A stretch of DNA of 64,000 nt from Adiantum capillus-veneris (Eukaryota; Streptophyta; Polypodiopsida; Polypodiales; Pteridaceae), in assembly GCA_014529385.2 (NCBI GenBank), contig CM043969.1, positions 75,994,676 through 76,058,675 on the forward strand, given 5' to 3'. The position numbers were made by a program, and so were the translations under genes. Below are positions 11,047-20,495 of the stretch, one piece after another. How positions within the stretch are numbered: position 1 is the first letter of the stretch; every line of letters starts with the position of its first letter. The notes under the pieces are model-generated. The model was not told the origin of the DNA. It was given only the letters and a program-made list of their open reading frames with translations, and did no database searches.

Positions 11047-13407
11047 AATGTTAAATTTCCTGAAAGGAGAATCTCCTTTAAGTTTAGGGAAAAAGACATG
11101 TATATAGATGCTAAGGAAATGGGTAACACTATCGCCATTGTACATACACCAGCTTTCAACAAGTCAATAAAGAGCTCTATTTCCGTGTACACGATTTTTG
11201 TTAAAGATTCTCAAAATGAACCTAATGCTTTAGCAAAAGAAAATAAAAGCAACCAAAAGGAATTAGAGTTATCCAATTTTCTCAAGGGGTTTCAAGATGT
11301 TTTTATTGACGAGATCCCTTGTGAGCTACCTCCTAAACGAGGTAATGATGACCATGCAATTGAACTTCTTCCAGGAAGTTTACCGCCTAACAAACCTCCT
11401 TATAGAGTTTCTCAAGCTCAACAAGAGGAGATTATGCGGCAAGTGCATGAGTTAGTTGAGAAGGGCATGGTTAGGCCTAGCTCATCTCCATTTTGCTCAC
11501 CTGTGCTATTGGTGCAAAAGAAAGACGGCACATATCGTATGTGTGTCGACTATAGAGCACTAAATAGGATCACTATCAAGAATAGGTTTCCCGTTCCACG
11601 GGTAGAAGACCTATTTGATAAGCTACAAGGATCGACCTACTTCAGTAGGATTGACCTAAAAAGTGGCTATCATCAAATAAGGATAGTTGATCAAGACATT
11701 GTAAAGACCGCATTTCGCACCACATTTGGTCTTTACGAATACATTGTCATGCCTTTTGGCTTGACCAATGCACCAGCCACATTCAACCGCTTGATGGAGA
11801 AGTTGTTCAGGCCTCATCGAACCTTCACTAGAGTGTTCTTTGATGATATTATCATCTACTCTAATTCATTAGACGAACACAAGCAACACCTCCAGGTAAT
11901 ATTTCAAGTTTTAAGAGAGAATAAACTTTATGTTAATCGAAACAAAAGTAAATTTTTCTTGCAAGAGATTCAGTATTTAGGTCACATTATCTCTCAAGAT
12001 GGCATCCAAATGGATCCATCCAAGTTAGAGGTAATAAAAGGATGGCCTAGACCAAGGAATCTTCATGAACTAAGAAGCTTTATAGGTATGTGTGCATACT
12101 ATAGACGCTTCATAGAAAAGTTCTCACAAATTGCAGGACCATTACATGACCTAACAAAGAAAAGCGTTAGGTATACATGGTCTGCTAAGGAGACCAATGC
12201 TTTTGAAAAGCTTAAAGAAAAGATTATCTATCAACCTGTGCTTTCACTACCAGATCTCTCAAAACCATTTGAGGTCCAATGTGATGCTTGTGGTGATTGC
12301 CTTGGAGCTGTTTTGCTCCAAGAAGGGCACGCCATAGGCTATGAGAGTCGAAGGCTCGACCCTGTTGAGAAAGCTCTAGGCATATATGAAAAGGAACTCC
12401 TTGCAGTTCTACATGCCTTAGACTCATGGAAGCACTATTTATTGGGGACTCCTTTCAATCTGCGAACGGATCACCAAAGTCTTAAGTACTTCATGATGCA
12501 GACCAAGCTCTCCGACAAACAAATGAGGTGGGCAAATTTCCTTTCGCAATTTCATTTTCATATTGCTCACATTGCTAGCAAGCATAATCAAGTAGCTGAT
12601 GCACTCTCAAGACGGCCGAGAGTGAATGCGGTTTCCATAGCAACTCACAATGATCTATCTTCAATGATAGATGAGTATGCTATTGATCTTGATTTTAGAG
12701 ATGTGATTTCAGCCCTTGCATTAGGGAAGAAAGAAGAAACATTTACTTTACAAGATGGTTATCCTCTCTACGGCAATAGACTATGTGTTACTAACTCACT
12801 ACGTGAGAAAGTAATGTATGAATCTCATGCTCCACCTTATGCGGGGCATAGAGGGATTCAGTCTACCTTAAAGGGAATTGAAACATATTTCTATTGGCTT
12901 ACCATGAAAGTGAACATACAAGAGTATGTTTCTAAATGTGTGGTATTCCAAAAGACAAATTTTGAGAGAGGGAAGCAACTTGGATTGCTTCAACCTTTGC
13001 CAATCCCTAATTCACCATGGGAGAGCATATCCATGGATTTTATCTTTGGATTGCCTAAGTCTATCCATGGGAATACGGGAATATGGACGATAGTAGACAG
13101 GTTCAGTAAACAAGCTCATTTTATACCCGTCAAAAAGACTATCAAAGCCCATCAAATGGCAACCCTCTTCATTTCACAAATTTTCAAGTACCATGGCTTG
13201 CCAATGTCCATAGTGTCGGATAGAGATCCTAGAATGACGAGTAATTTTTGTAAGGGTTGCTTTGAGAATTTAGGGACAAGGCTAAACTTCTCTTCGGCCT
13301 ATTATCCACAAACCGATGGCCAAAGTGAAATAGCTAACCTAACCATTCTCGATCTACTAAAAGCCTATGTAACGGAAGTAGATCAAAGATCCCAATGGGA
13401 GAAGTAA
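11023..13407 (+). CDS. pol: Chromovirus pol, copy A: RT-RNase H-integrase, chimeric start
   Basis: This 794-residue ORF is the long reading frame of a Ty3/gypsy chromovirus. The first eight codons lie in the CACTA terminus, and gypsy homology starts at 11,047. Reverse transcriptase spans about residues 127-300, with SSPFCSPVLLVQKKDG, FSRIDLKSGYHQI, MPFGLTNAP and the catalytic FFDD at 272-275. RNase H spans about 415-530 and keeps acidic residues D421, E457, D483 and D526 (ADALSRR). The integrase zinc finger has H602, H609 and C639, but the second cysteine of CxxC is F642. The integrase core retains D672, D733 and E769 in a D,D35E spacing. The ORF ends at a premature TAA where copy B has TAC. 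In life pol copies the element RNA and integrates it. This copy lacks gag, a 5' LTR and a normal start, so it is a dead fragment with a long open frame. Confidence 0.93.
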   Translation: MTLGYVVVNVKFPERRISFKFREKDMYIDAKEMGNTIAIVHTPAFNKSIKSSISVYTIFVKDSQNEPNALAKENKSNQKELELSNFLKGFQDVFIDEIPCELPPKRGNDDHAIELLPGSLPPNKPPYRVSQAQQEEIMRQVHELVEKGMVRPSSSPFCSPVLLVQKKDGTYRMCVDYRALNRITIKNRFPVPRVEDLFDKLQGSTYFSRIDLKSGYHQIRIVDQDIVKTAFRTTFGLYEYIVMPFGLTNAPATFNRLMEKLFRPHRTFTRVFFDDIIIYSNSLDEHKQHLQVIFQVLRENKLYVNRNKSKFFLQEIQYLGHIISQDGIQMDPSKLEVIKGWPRPRNLHELRSFIGMCAYYRRFIEKFSQIAGPLHDLTKKSVRYTWSAKETNAFEKLKEKIIYQPVLSLPDLSKPFEVQCDACGDCLGAVLLQEGHAIGYESRRLDPVEKALGIYEKELLAVLHALDSWKHYLLGTPFNLRTDHQSLKYFMMQTKLSDKQMRWANFLSQFHFHIAHIASKHNQVADALSRRPRVNAVSIATHNDLSSMIDEYAIDLDFRDVISALALGKKEETFTLQDGYPLYGNRLCVTNSLREKVMYESHAPPYAGHRGIQSTLKGIETYFYWLTMKVNIQEYVSKCVVFQKTNFERGKQLGLLQPLPIPNSPWESISMDFIFGLPKSIHGNTGIWTIVDRFSKQAHFIPVKKTIKAHQMATLFISQIFKYHGLPMSIVSDRDPRMTSNFCKGCFENLGTRLNFSSAYYPQTDGQSEIANLTILDLLKAYVTEVDQRSQWEK

Positions 13408-14076
13408 TTACCCTTAGTGGAGTATGCTTACAATAACACCGTACATACTTCCACAAGAAAAACACCTTTTGAGGTAATTGAGGGGAGATCAAAAAGTCCC
13501 TTGCTACTTAAGGTACATGGGAAGATCTTCGCTGCAGATGAGTATAGCCGAGACCTACAAGAATCTTTTCAAAAGCTTAAGGATTCTATCTCTATCTCAC
13601 AGCAAAGGCAAAAGGCTGCTGCTGACAAACACAGAAGATCCCAAGCCTTTAAAGAAAATGATTGGGTCTTATTAAAGTTTCCCAAGGCTCGATTAAGGCA
13701 CACGACGGGCAAGAATCCTACGGGACACCAAAAGTACTATGCTAAACTAGCAAAAAGGTACTATGGTCCCTTCTAGATTCTTAGGCCAATCAATGAGATG
13801 GCCTATCAACTCAAGTTGCCCAATCATTGGATCATACACAATGCTTTCTATGTGAGCCTATTAAAGCCTTACAAAGGAGAGCCACCTCAAGAACCAACTA
13901 TTGGAGACCCACTGGAGATCGACCAAGAGGAGGTGCTGCAGTCCGAGTCCATTCTCCGACATGAAGACAAGGTACTAAGAGGTGGTAAGACTATCCGAGG
14001 ATATCTTATTAAGTTCAAGAATTATCCTTTTGAAGATGCTAGATGGATGCAAGGCATACAATTAAGGATAACCTAA
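13408..14076 (+). pseudogene. Integrase C-terminus and chromodomain, copy A
   Basis: It continues in the same frame as the preceding pol ORF after the TAA. The integrase C-terminal part runs to a second in-frame stop, TAG at 13,774, just after the YYGPF motif. The frame then reopens with MAYQLKLPNHW, IHNAFYVSLLKPYKG and a C-terminal chromodomain-like segment (ILRHEDKVLRGG, YLIKFKNYPFEDARWM), the mark of chromoviruses, whose chromodomain targets integration to chromatin. The TAG is shared by copies B and C, while the TAA is private to copy A. Confidence 0.85.
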
Positions 14077-14480
14077 ACCTTGTCAATGCTTACAATGCTT
14101 CCCAAGAGTAAGCAAATGTACAAAATGTAAAAAATGAACAACGTTTTTTTTGTCTTATAAGACTCTCTTTTTTTTTATTGTGCACAAAAATGAAGTAGTA
14201 TGCATGCTTAGATCAAGTTTTGCGGAGACGACGTCTCCCAAACACCAAGTAGGACTAATGGAAGATTGTCACTCTACTATGGAAGATTGATAGGACTAAT
14301 GTGCATACATGCTTGCGGCAGCCTCAGGCTCTCAAGCGCCAAATGGACTAGTCATCCATTGTGGAACGATGTCGTAGGGTAACATAGGGATCCTCTACTC
14401 GCTAAGAAAAGGACTCATGAATATGCTTTATCTTCTCTACACCATAGTCGAGGACGACTATGATTTCAAGAGAGAGGTAA
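14077..14480 (+). other. Chromovirus 3' untranslated region and polypurine tract, copy A
   Basis: Non-coding region between the chromodomain stop and LTR1. It ends in the purine run CAAGAGAGAGGTAA (14,467-14,480), the polypurine tract, directly before the TGTCATAATAATC that opens the LTR. The same region is present in copy B at 28,597-28,990. Confidence 0.8.
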
Positions 14481-15442
14481 TGTCATAATAATCAATATCT
14501 AATTCTCCTAAATGATTTTCTCATATTAAACTGATCATTTAATGTGGGGAAGTGCCAGGGGAGAAAAAGCTAGAATATTGGTTAAGCTAGCAGACTGGCC
14601 ACAGTAGGGATCCAAAGGAGGGAAAATAGGGATCCAAAGGGGGGGCCATCTGCAAAAGAGCCATGTGCAACAATGGGCTAAAAAGACCCTAAGGTTCATT
14701 CCATTAAGACTTCCAAAATGCTAAGGTTCCAAAATTCAAAGGTTGTGTCCAAAGGTCAACCCTAGGGGAATTGGATGCTTTGTGTGTGTACAAAAAAGTC
14801 TTTTGCAATCCCTACTTAGGAGGGGGCGAGCCTTTCTTGTAGGGGATTAGAGAGAAAGCCACACACACACACACACAAGCTTTCTTTACACAAAGGGAAT
14901 GAGGGACACATGTCAGCTCCCTAGCCCAGATGCCCACAAGGTGTACCCAATTCCTATTGGATGGCCTTGGAGGTGGACCAATGAGAATTAGGCTAGAGTA
15001 AATCTAGTTTAATTAATTTAAAAACACTTAATAAAAGAACCAATGAGAATTAAGTCCTTTAGAAGACTATTGGACAGTGTCCCAAGTGGTCCAATGAGCA
15101 TTCAGCAGCCCAATGGCTTGCCTGATTCCTATTGGCCAGGAGGCAAAGGGGTCCAATGAGAGTTTAGTTGAATTATTAAATTACCTAAAGCTCTCACAAA
15201 AGGGGAAAGGGGGACGCATGTCAGAAGGCTATCACTTATGCTGCTTAATTGTCATTGGCTAGTTCTAGGGAGGTCCAAATGGGAGAAACCATATACAAAG
15301 CCTTTTGGAGGGTGGACCGACTCCATGCAAATCCGGTCCTCAACTGTTGTCAATAGCTTAATTTCTCTCTCTTTTGAAAGTATTGTTCATGCTATCTAAC
15401 TAGGTGTTATGCTTTTTGTTCCAATTTCAACCCAAGCACTCT
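14481..15442 (+). mobile_element. LTR1, 3' LTR of copy A, truncated
   Basis: Starts TGTCATAATAATC right after the polypurine tract and is nearly identical to LTR2 (I see only a handful of substitutions). Homology stops around 15,442-15,460, so roughly the last 95 bp are missing. It contains a short (CA)n at 14,860-14,877. Confidence 0.9.
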
Positions 15443-16355
15443 CTTAATTCTCAAAAAGGAATTATAAAACTCCTCAAATAATTCAAAAAAATGGTCACTC
15501 GAGAGGACATAAAAGTCTCCCATTACCAACCTATTGTTAAGGCTTTTCATGCTTCCCAGCTTCCCACACTACTTGCTAAAAATTAATGTATGAGAGAAAA
15601 CTTAGAAATCCTCTTGTGAGAACCCATTCTTCTTTGGGGATGTCCCACCCCCTTCCTCTGGGACCTTTGTACTTTTCTTTTTACGTGATAAGCCAAACAC
15701 GCTTTTTTCAAATAACTCCACAGCATGAAGCCACTTGGCTCAATCCTCAGCATCCAATAAAAAGGTTGATCCAATGGTAAAATACACAGCTAACGTTAGT
15801 AGATTGCAAGCTCGTAAACTACACTTAGTATGCTTTACTTTACATAAAGTATGCGGCTAACATTAGTAGGTTGCAAGCTCACAGACCACAAAGGCCAGGT
15901 CATGCAAAGTTGTGGCACGATGCAAAGAGGCTTGAGGCTAATGTTGGCCGTGCAATTTGTCTTGACTGCAATGGCTTGAATCATTCCAAGTGGCCGCTTC
16001 TGTGCTCTAGAAATTACAAAAGAACATTAGGCTTACCAACTAATCATCCACCAACACAACTTTGCATGACCCTGCAGAGAGGCGTGAAAGCTTTAGGGTA
16101 TGAGTTGGATTCTGACATCGAATGCTCTAAAAAAGTGATTACTACACCACTTGGCCCATCAACCTTTGCTTTGAGATGAGCCTCATTATCAACAACGCCA
16201 TGCGGTAGCAACTCATGCAAACCAGATCAAGGGCATATTGGCCAGGGGCTATGCTTGCTATTGTCTTTGACCATGTCCACCATCACCACCTCTCCACCCT
16301 ATGCTCTCCCCACTTGCTTGCTCTTGCTCGGAGGTGCTGTATATTATTGCATAGC
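15443..16355. other. Non-LTR DNA separating LTR1 and LTR2
   Basis: About 0.9 kb without homology to the array. No gene is recognised; a 102-codon ORF at 15,871-16,179 matches nothing I know. A stretch near 15,565-15,650 resembles 30,766-30,850, sharing AATCCTCTTGTGAGAACCC and TTTGGGGATG. A short motif (CTAAC.TTAGTAG.TTGCAAGCTC) is duplicated at about 15,790 and 15,855. Confidence 0.5.
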
Positions 16356-16399
16356 CTACACCATAGTCGAGGACGACTATGATTTCAAGAGAGAGGTAA
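16356..16399 (+). other. Polypurine-tract fragment upstream of LTR2
   Basis: From CTACACCATAGTCGAGG to GAGAGGTAA this repeats the 3' end of the chromovirus internal region seen at 14,437-14,480. LTR2 is therefore preceded by a polypurine tract, as a 3' LTR would be. Confidence 0.88.
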
Positions 16400-17455
16400 T
16401 GTCATAATAATCAATATCTAATTCTCCTAAATGATTTTCTCATATTAAACTGATCATTTAATGTGGGGAAGTGCCAGGGGAGAAAAAGCTAGAATATTGG
16501 TTAAGCTAGCAGACTGGCCACAGTAGGGATCCAAAGGAGGGAAAATAGGGATCCAAAGGGGGGGCCATCTGCAAAAGAGCCATGTGCAACAATGGGCTAA
16601 AAAGACCCTAAGGTTCATTCCATTAAGACTTCCAAAATGCTAAGGGTCCAAAATTCAAAGGTTGTGTCCAAAGGTCAACCCTAGGGGAATTGGATGCTTT
16701 GTGTGTGTACAAAAAAGTCTTTTGCAATCCCTACTTAGGAGGGGGCGAGCCTTTCTTGTAGGGGATTAGAGAGAAAGCCACACACACACACACACAAGCT
16801 CCCTTTACACAAAGGAAATGAGGGACACATGTCAACTCCCTAGCCCAGATGCCCACAAGGTGTACCCAATTCCTATTGGATGGCCTTGGAGGTGGACCAA
16901 TGAGAATTAGGCTAGAGTAAATCTAGTTTAATTAATTTAAAAACACTTAATAAAAGAACCAATGAGAATTAAGTCCTTTAGAAGACTATTGGACAGTGTC
17001 CCAAGTGGTCCAATGAGCATTCAGCAGCCCAATGGCTTGCCTGATTCCTATTGGCCAGGAGGCAAAGGGGTCCAATGAGAGTTTAGTTGAATTATTAAAT
17101 TACCTAAAGCTCTCACAAAAGGGGAAAGGGGGACGCATGTCAGAAGGCTATCACTTATGCTGCTTAATTGTCATTGGCTAGTTCTAGGGAGGTCCAAATG
17201 GGAGAAACCATATACAAAGCCTTTTGGAGGGGGGACCGGCTCCATGCAAATCCGGTCCTCAACTGTTGTCAATAGCTTAATTTCTCTCTCTTTTGAAAGT
17301 ATTGTTCATGCTATCTAACTAGGTGTTATGCTTTTTGTTCCAATTTCAACCCAAGCACTCTTGTAATTCTCATTAGGAATCTATTCTAATGAAATGCCCA
17401 CTATGTTCATGCTAATTTCCGCTACACACAAGTTTTTAGGCCATTAAATGTTACA
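16400..17455 (+). mobile_element. LTR2, junction LTR of the chromovirus array (1,056 bp)
   Basis: Begins TGTCATAATAA and ends TGTTACA. It has a polypurine tract on its left and a primer binding site on its right, so it serves as the 3' LTR of the unit to the left and the 5' LTR of copy B. Compared with the solo LTR and the copy C LTRs (about 1.5-1.6 kb), it lacks a central block of roughly 500 bp, as do LTR1 and LTR3. Confidence 0.93.
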
Positions 17456-17456
17456 T

Positions 17457-17468
17457 TGGTATCAAAGC
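17457..17468 (+). other. Primer binding site, tRNA-Met(i) type
   Basis: TGGTATCAAAGC lies one base after the LTR end. It matches the plant initiator tRNA-Met complementary sequence TGGTATCAGAGC with one mismatch. Reverse transcription of this family would start here. Confidence 0.88.
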
Positions 17469-17872
17469 ACAAGGTTTCTCTTTTCTTGCTCAAGAAGGGA
17501 GGTCCTCAAGGTAGCTATAAATGGTTGGTATTATTAATTGCCTGTGAGTAAGTAGAATAGGGATTTTTCAGCCTTGCAGTGCGCCTTCCTTCATGCAGTT
17601 AATGGGGCATCACCGTTGAGAGCTATGGTCTTAATAGTGGAGTCCTACGGGGCTTGCCTACGGCTTAACCACTATTGAGCTATTAGAAGCTTGACAGGAG
17701 CCGGTGCTGTTTTGGTGTTGAAAGACCCTCTCTTCTATTCCTTGCAATTAATGGTATTCGAGCCACGGGTACAGTAGCTTGAGTGCTTTTTCTAAAGGGG
17801 TAAAGAGGAGTAGCAACTAGGGCTTGAAGTGCCAAAGTACACCTAAAAAGTTTACACCTAAAAGTTGTTAGA
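17469..17872 (+). other. Untranslated leader of chromovirus copy B
   Basis: About 400 bp between primer binding site and gag ATG. It is recognisably shared with copy C (about 57,436-57,826, minus strand), and its first ~120 bp recur after LTR3 (30,072-30,187). No ORF of note. Confidence 0.75.
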
Positions 17873-18577
17873 ATGGCTGACAATAGTAAAGAGAGTGAAA
17901 TTAATGTTGATAACTTTGATTTTGCTAATGAGCAAGCTACTAATGATGCTCCGATGCTTGTTAACTATCTTGTTTCTAGGCTTCAAAAAGCCATGGGCAA
18001 TCCATCTCTCCAAAGTAAAGTGCAACGGCGGCTCCGTGCTCACGAGATTCTCCAAGCTCATCACCATGACGAGAGAACACCTAGGAAGCCTCCTTGTGAG
18101 ACTCCCAAAAGAGGTCTCTCTCTGATTCGGGAAGAAGAAGAGAATCCATACGAAGGGCTCAAGAATTTACTTCTTGATGATGCATCTCCTTCCCAAAGGA
18201 GAACTCAAGAGCCTCCATCGAAGGAACGAGAAAGAAGTGAGTCTCCCGCCACCTCGACGGAGATGGCTCCACGAAGACGGCGGGCTAAATGCTCTCCATC
18301 ACCACCAAATCGGAGAAGACCATCGCACCCTTCTCCACTTCATAATTCAAAGAGGGATGATAAAAAGCAAGATAAGAAAAAGGCGAGAAAGAGGACACCC
18401 TCTTCTCCATCGTCTTCATCCTCTTCCTCTTATGAAAGTGATGGTGAAGAAGACAAAGATCAAGACAAGAAAAAGGCGAGAAAGAGGTCACCCTCTTCTC
18501 CACCTTCTTCAAATTCTTCACCTTTTGAAGAAAGTGATGGTGCAACCTTTGAACCCATCAAAAATAAGAGGCCATAG
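17873..18577 (+). CDS. gag: Chromovirus gag N-terminal part, copy B
   Basis: The ATG at 17,873 follows the leader; copy C begins the same way (ATGGCTGACAA). The 234-residue product starts MADNSKESEINVDNFDF, and its second half is strongly basic and serine-rich. A KKARKR[T/S]PSSP..S unit followed by an ESDG tail is present twice in tandem (about 18,355-18,440 and 18,455-18,540), resembling an RS-like nuclear or RNA-binding low-complexity region. The frame stops at 18,575 while the conserved gag core continues in another frame, so a small indel has split gag. The role would be capsid formation and RNA packaging. No Pfam-type domain can be named for this N-terminal block. Confidence 0.7.
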   Translation: MADNSKESEINVDNFDFANEQATNDAPMLVNYLVSRLQKAMGNPSLQSKVQRRLRAHEILQAHHHDERTPRKPPCETPKRGLSLIREEEENPYEGLKNLLLDDASPSQRRTQEPPSKERERSESPATSTEMAPRRRRAKCSPSPPNRRRPSHPSPLHNSKRDDKKQDKKKARKRTPSSPSSSSSSSYESDGEEDKDQDKKKARKRSPSSPPSSNSSPFEESDGATFEPIKNKRP

Positions 18578-19757
18578 GAAATCCTATGCCGCATGGAAGA
18601 GGTCATCCAAGATGAAGAAGTTCAAAGAGGGAGGGAAGAGCATCTCTTTCCTTACCTATGATGGCACCTTTGGTGCTACGGACAAAGTCTTGGCCTTTAT
18701 CCAACAGTTCGATGCGGCGTTTGGAGATGAGGGCTTCACGGAGTCCTCTAAGCTACGCCATGTAGCTATGCACTTTCAAAATTCCGCCAGGCAATGGTGG
18801 TCTAGCCTACGAGCCAACGATGAAGCTCCACGAACATGGAAAGCTTTAAGAGCTTCCATTATGAAGCAGTTTTTGGCCACCGACGCCAAAGACAAAGTAC
18901 TCACTGAATCGCGAATCTTAAAGCTCTCTCCCTATGAATCCATCCACAAATATGTAGACAAGTTTTGGGACCTACAACTCAAAGCCACTGTCTTCAAAAA
19001 GTTGGATTTTGGAGAGCAAAAGCAACAATTTTGTGCGGGCTTAACCGAAGAAATGGCGGAATATGTCAACTCCCAAAGGCCACGTACCATGTCGGCGGTA
19101 ATACACCATACTATGGTGGCCTCTCGAATCAATTTCCAAACGGGGGCTAAAAGAAATAATAAGCCCACGGAAAACAAGGGTTCCAACGAGCCTAAGGGGA
19201 AGGACAATGTCCAAAATTCTCCTAAGGGCAACTCCAACAAAGCTAAAGAGAAGGGAGTTTACAAAGGTAAGAACAAACTCTCTCCTGAAGAGCTTGAGCG
19301 TTATCGCAAGGATAACCGGTGTTTCAAGTGCGACGAACAAGGGCATACGTACCGCGCTTGTCCACAAAAGAACAACCGCCAAGATCCTCCTAGAGCTTCC
19401 TTGGTTGAAATCCAAGAGGAGGAGACTCACCAAACTCACCACAAAGGATCTCCTCTATGCCATGCTTGGGAAAAGGTAAGAGAACATGATGCTTTTATTC
19501 TCTTTGACCCTAGTTCTACTCACAATTTTATATCTATAGAGTTGGCCACCAAGCCAGGCATACAAGCTTACGAGATGGAAGATGTCCTACCCGCAGACAG
19601 TGCCTTCAAGGGGCAAGAAGCTTCAGTCACTCCCTTAATCGAGAAATTGAGGCTTCATGTCCAAGGCTATGTGGACAAAGAGGACTTCTTTATCTCTCCT
19701 CTCAAGCATGAGGATGTAATCCTAGGGGCACCATGGTTTGACCGCCTGGCTGCCAAT
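18578..19757 (+). pseudogene. gag: Chromovirus gag core, zinc knuckle and protease, copy B
   Basis: The open frame (nominally 18,174-19,793) encodes real protein only from about 18,580. It contains a Retrotrans_gag-type capsid core (FLTYDGTFGATDKVLAFIQQF, ARQWW, YVDKFWDLQ, FGEQKQQFCAGL), a CCHC zinc knuckle (CFKCDEQGHTYRAC) near 19,320-19,362, and an aspartic protease region with LFDPSSTHNFIS. The family motif is normally D[S/T]GA[T/S]; copy C has DPGST, so the active site is atypical in both. The conserved ILGAPWF near the protease end is followed directly by the CACTA terminus at 19,758. The last codons of the ORF come from transposon DNA. The frame is offset from the gag start by an indel near 18,570. 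Confidence 0.85.
19755..19757. repeat. Left target-site duplication AAT of the CACTA element
   Basis: AAT immediately precedes CACTACAAC at 19,758. The same trinucleotide follows the right terminus at 25,560-25,562. A 3-bp duplication is diagnostic of CACTA transposition. Confidence 0.93.
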
Positions 19758-19777
19758 CACTACAACAAAAAAGGGGG

Positions 19778-19955
19778 TTATCGACGTATATAGGGACGCT
19801 TAACGTCGCTATACACGTCGATATATGCGTCCCTGTGAAACTGTCGCAAAGAGCGTTGATATACGCGTGGAAAGGCTTTATTAGCGACGCGGATAGCGAT
19901 GCGTATATCGACGCTGGTATAGACGGGTATAGCGACGCGTATATCGACGACCATA
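19778..19955. repeat. CACTA left subterminal repeats
   Basis: Many copies of short motifs such as TATCGACG, CGTCGATATA and GCGACGCG in both orientations. In CACTA elements such subterminal clusters bind the element-encoded protein. Two large minus-strand ORFs here come only from the motif periodicity. Confidence 0.8.
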
Positions 19956-20199
19956 ACAGTAAATAAAATTTCTTGGGCAGAGGGCAGGTAGCCTGGCCTG
20001 TGCCCAATGAAAAGATGGACACATGCACCACAGCCAGACTTCCTGCCCTCTTCCCAAGAAAGCGAGCAGCACCAAAATCAACCGTGCTCCTGCAGAAATT
20101 TCGGCAGAGTTCCCTTTGTTTTTACATAAACTTTTCAAAAAAAAAAATCATGTATACGCCTCCTACATGCTATCCATGTAGGATCTCACATGAGATTTA

Positions 20200-20495
20200 A
20201 GGCCAATGACCATAACGAACCATAACCATAACTTAAAAGCATAACCATAATGAACCATAACCATAACTTAAAACCATAACCGACCAATATAACCACTTTG
20301 ATCATAACCAAAAACAAAATTAACAATAACCATAAGCATAACCAGAAAGTTAAACATAACCATAAACAAAACTTGAACCATAACTATGTCTATACAAGAA
20401 TAGGAGAAATAACCATGTCTATACAATGACAATGACAATAACCATAACCATAAGGAAAACAATAACTGTCTGAACAATAATCATAACCATATATA
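20200..20495. repeat. AACCATAACCATAAC-type short tandem repeats
   Basis: Degenerate array of ACCATAAC units of 6-15 bp within the CACTA element, downstream of the transposase. No coding potential. Confidence 0.85.

Noticed and set aside
15871-16179. 102-codon ORF between LTR1 and LTR2
   Set aside because: No recognisable domain, and surrounding DNA is repeat-like; kept only as unrecognised DNA.
18174-18577. Start of the 539-codon ORF as an independent overlapping gene
   Set aside because: This part is the out-of-frame shadow of the gag N-terminal ORF; recognisable protein starts only near 18,580.
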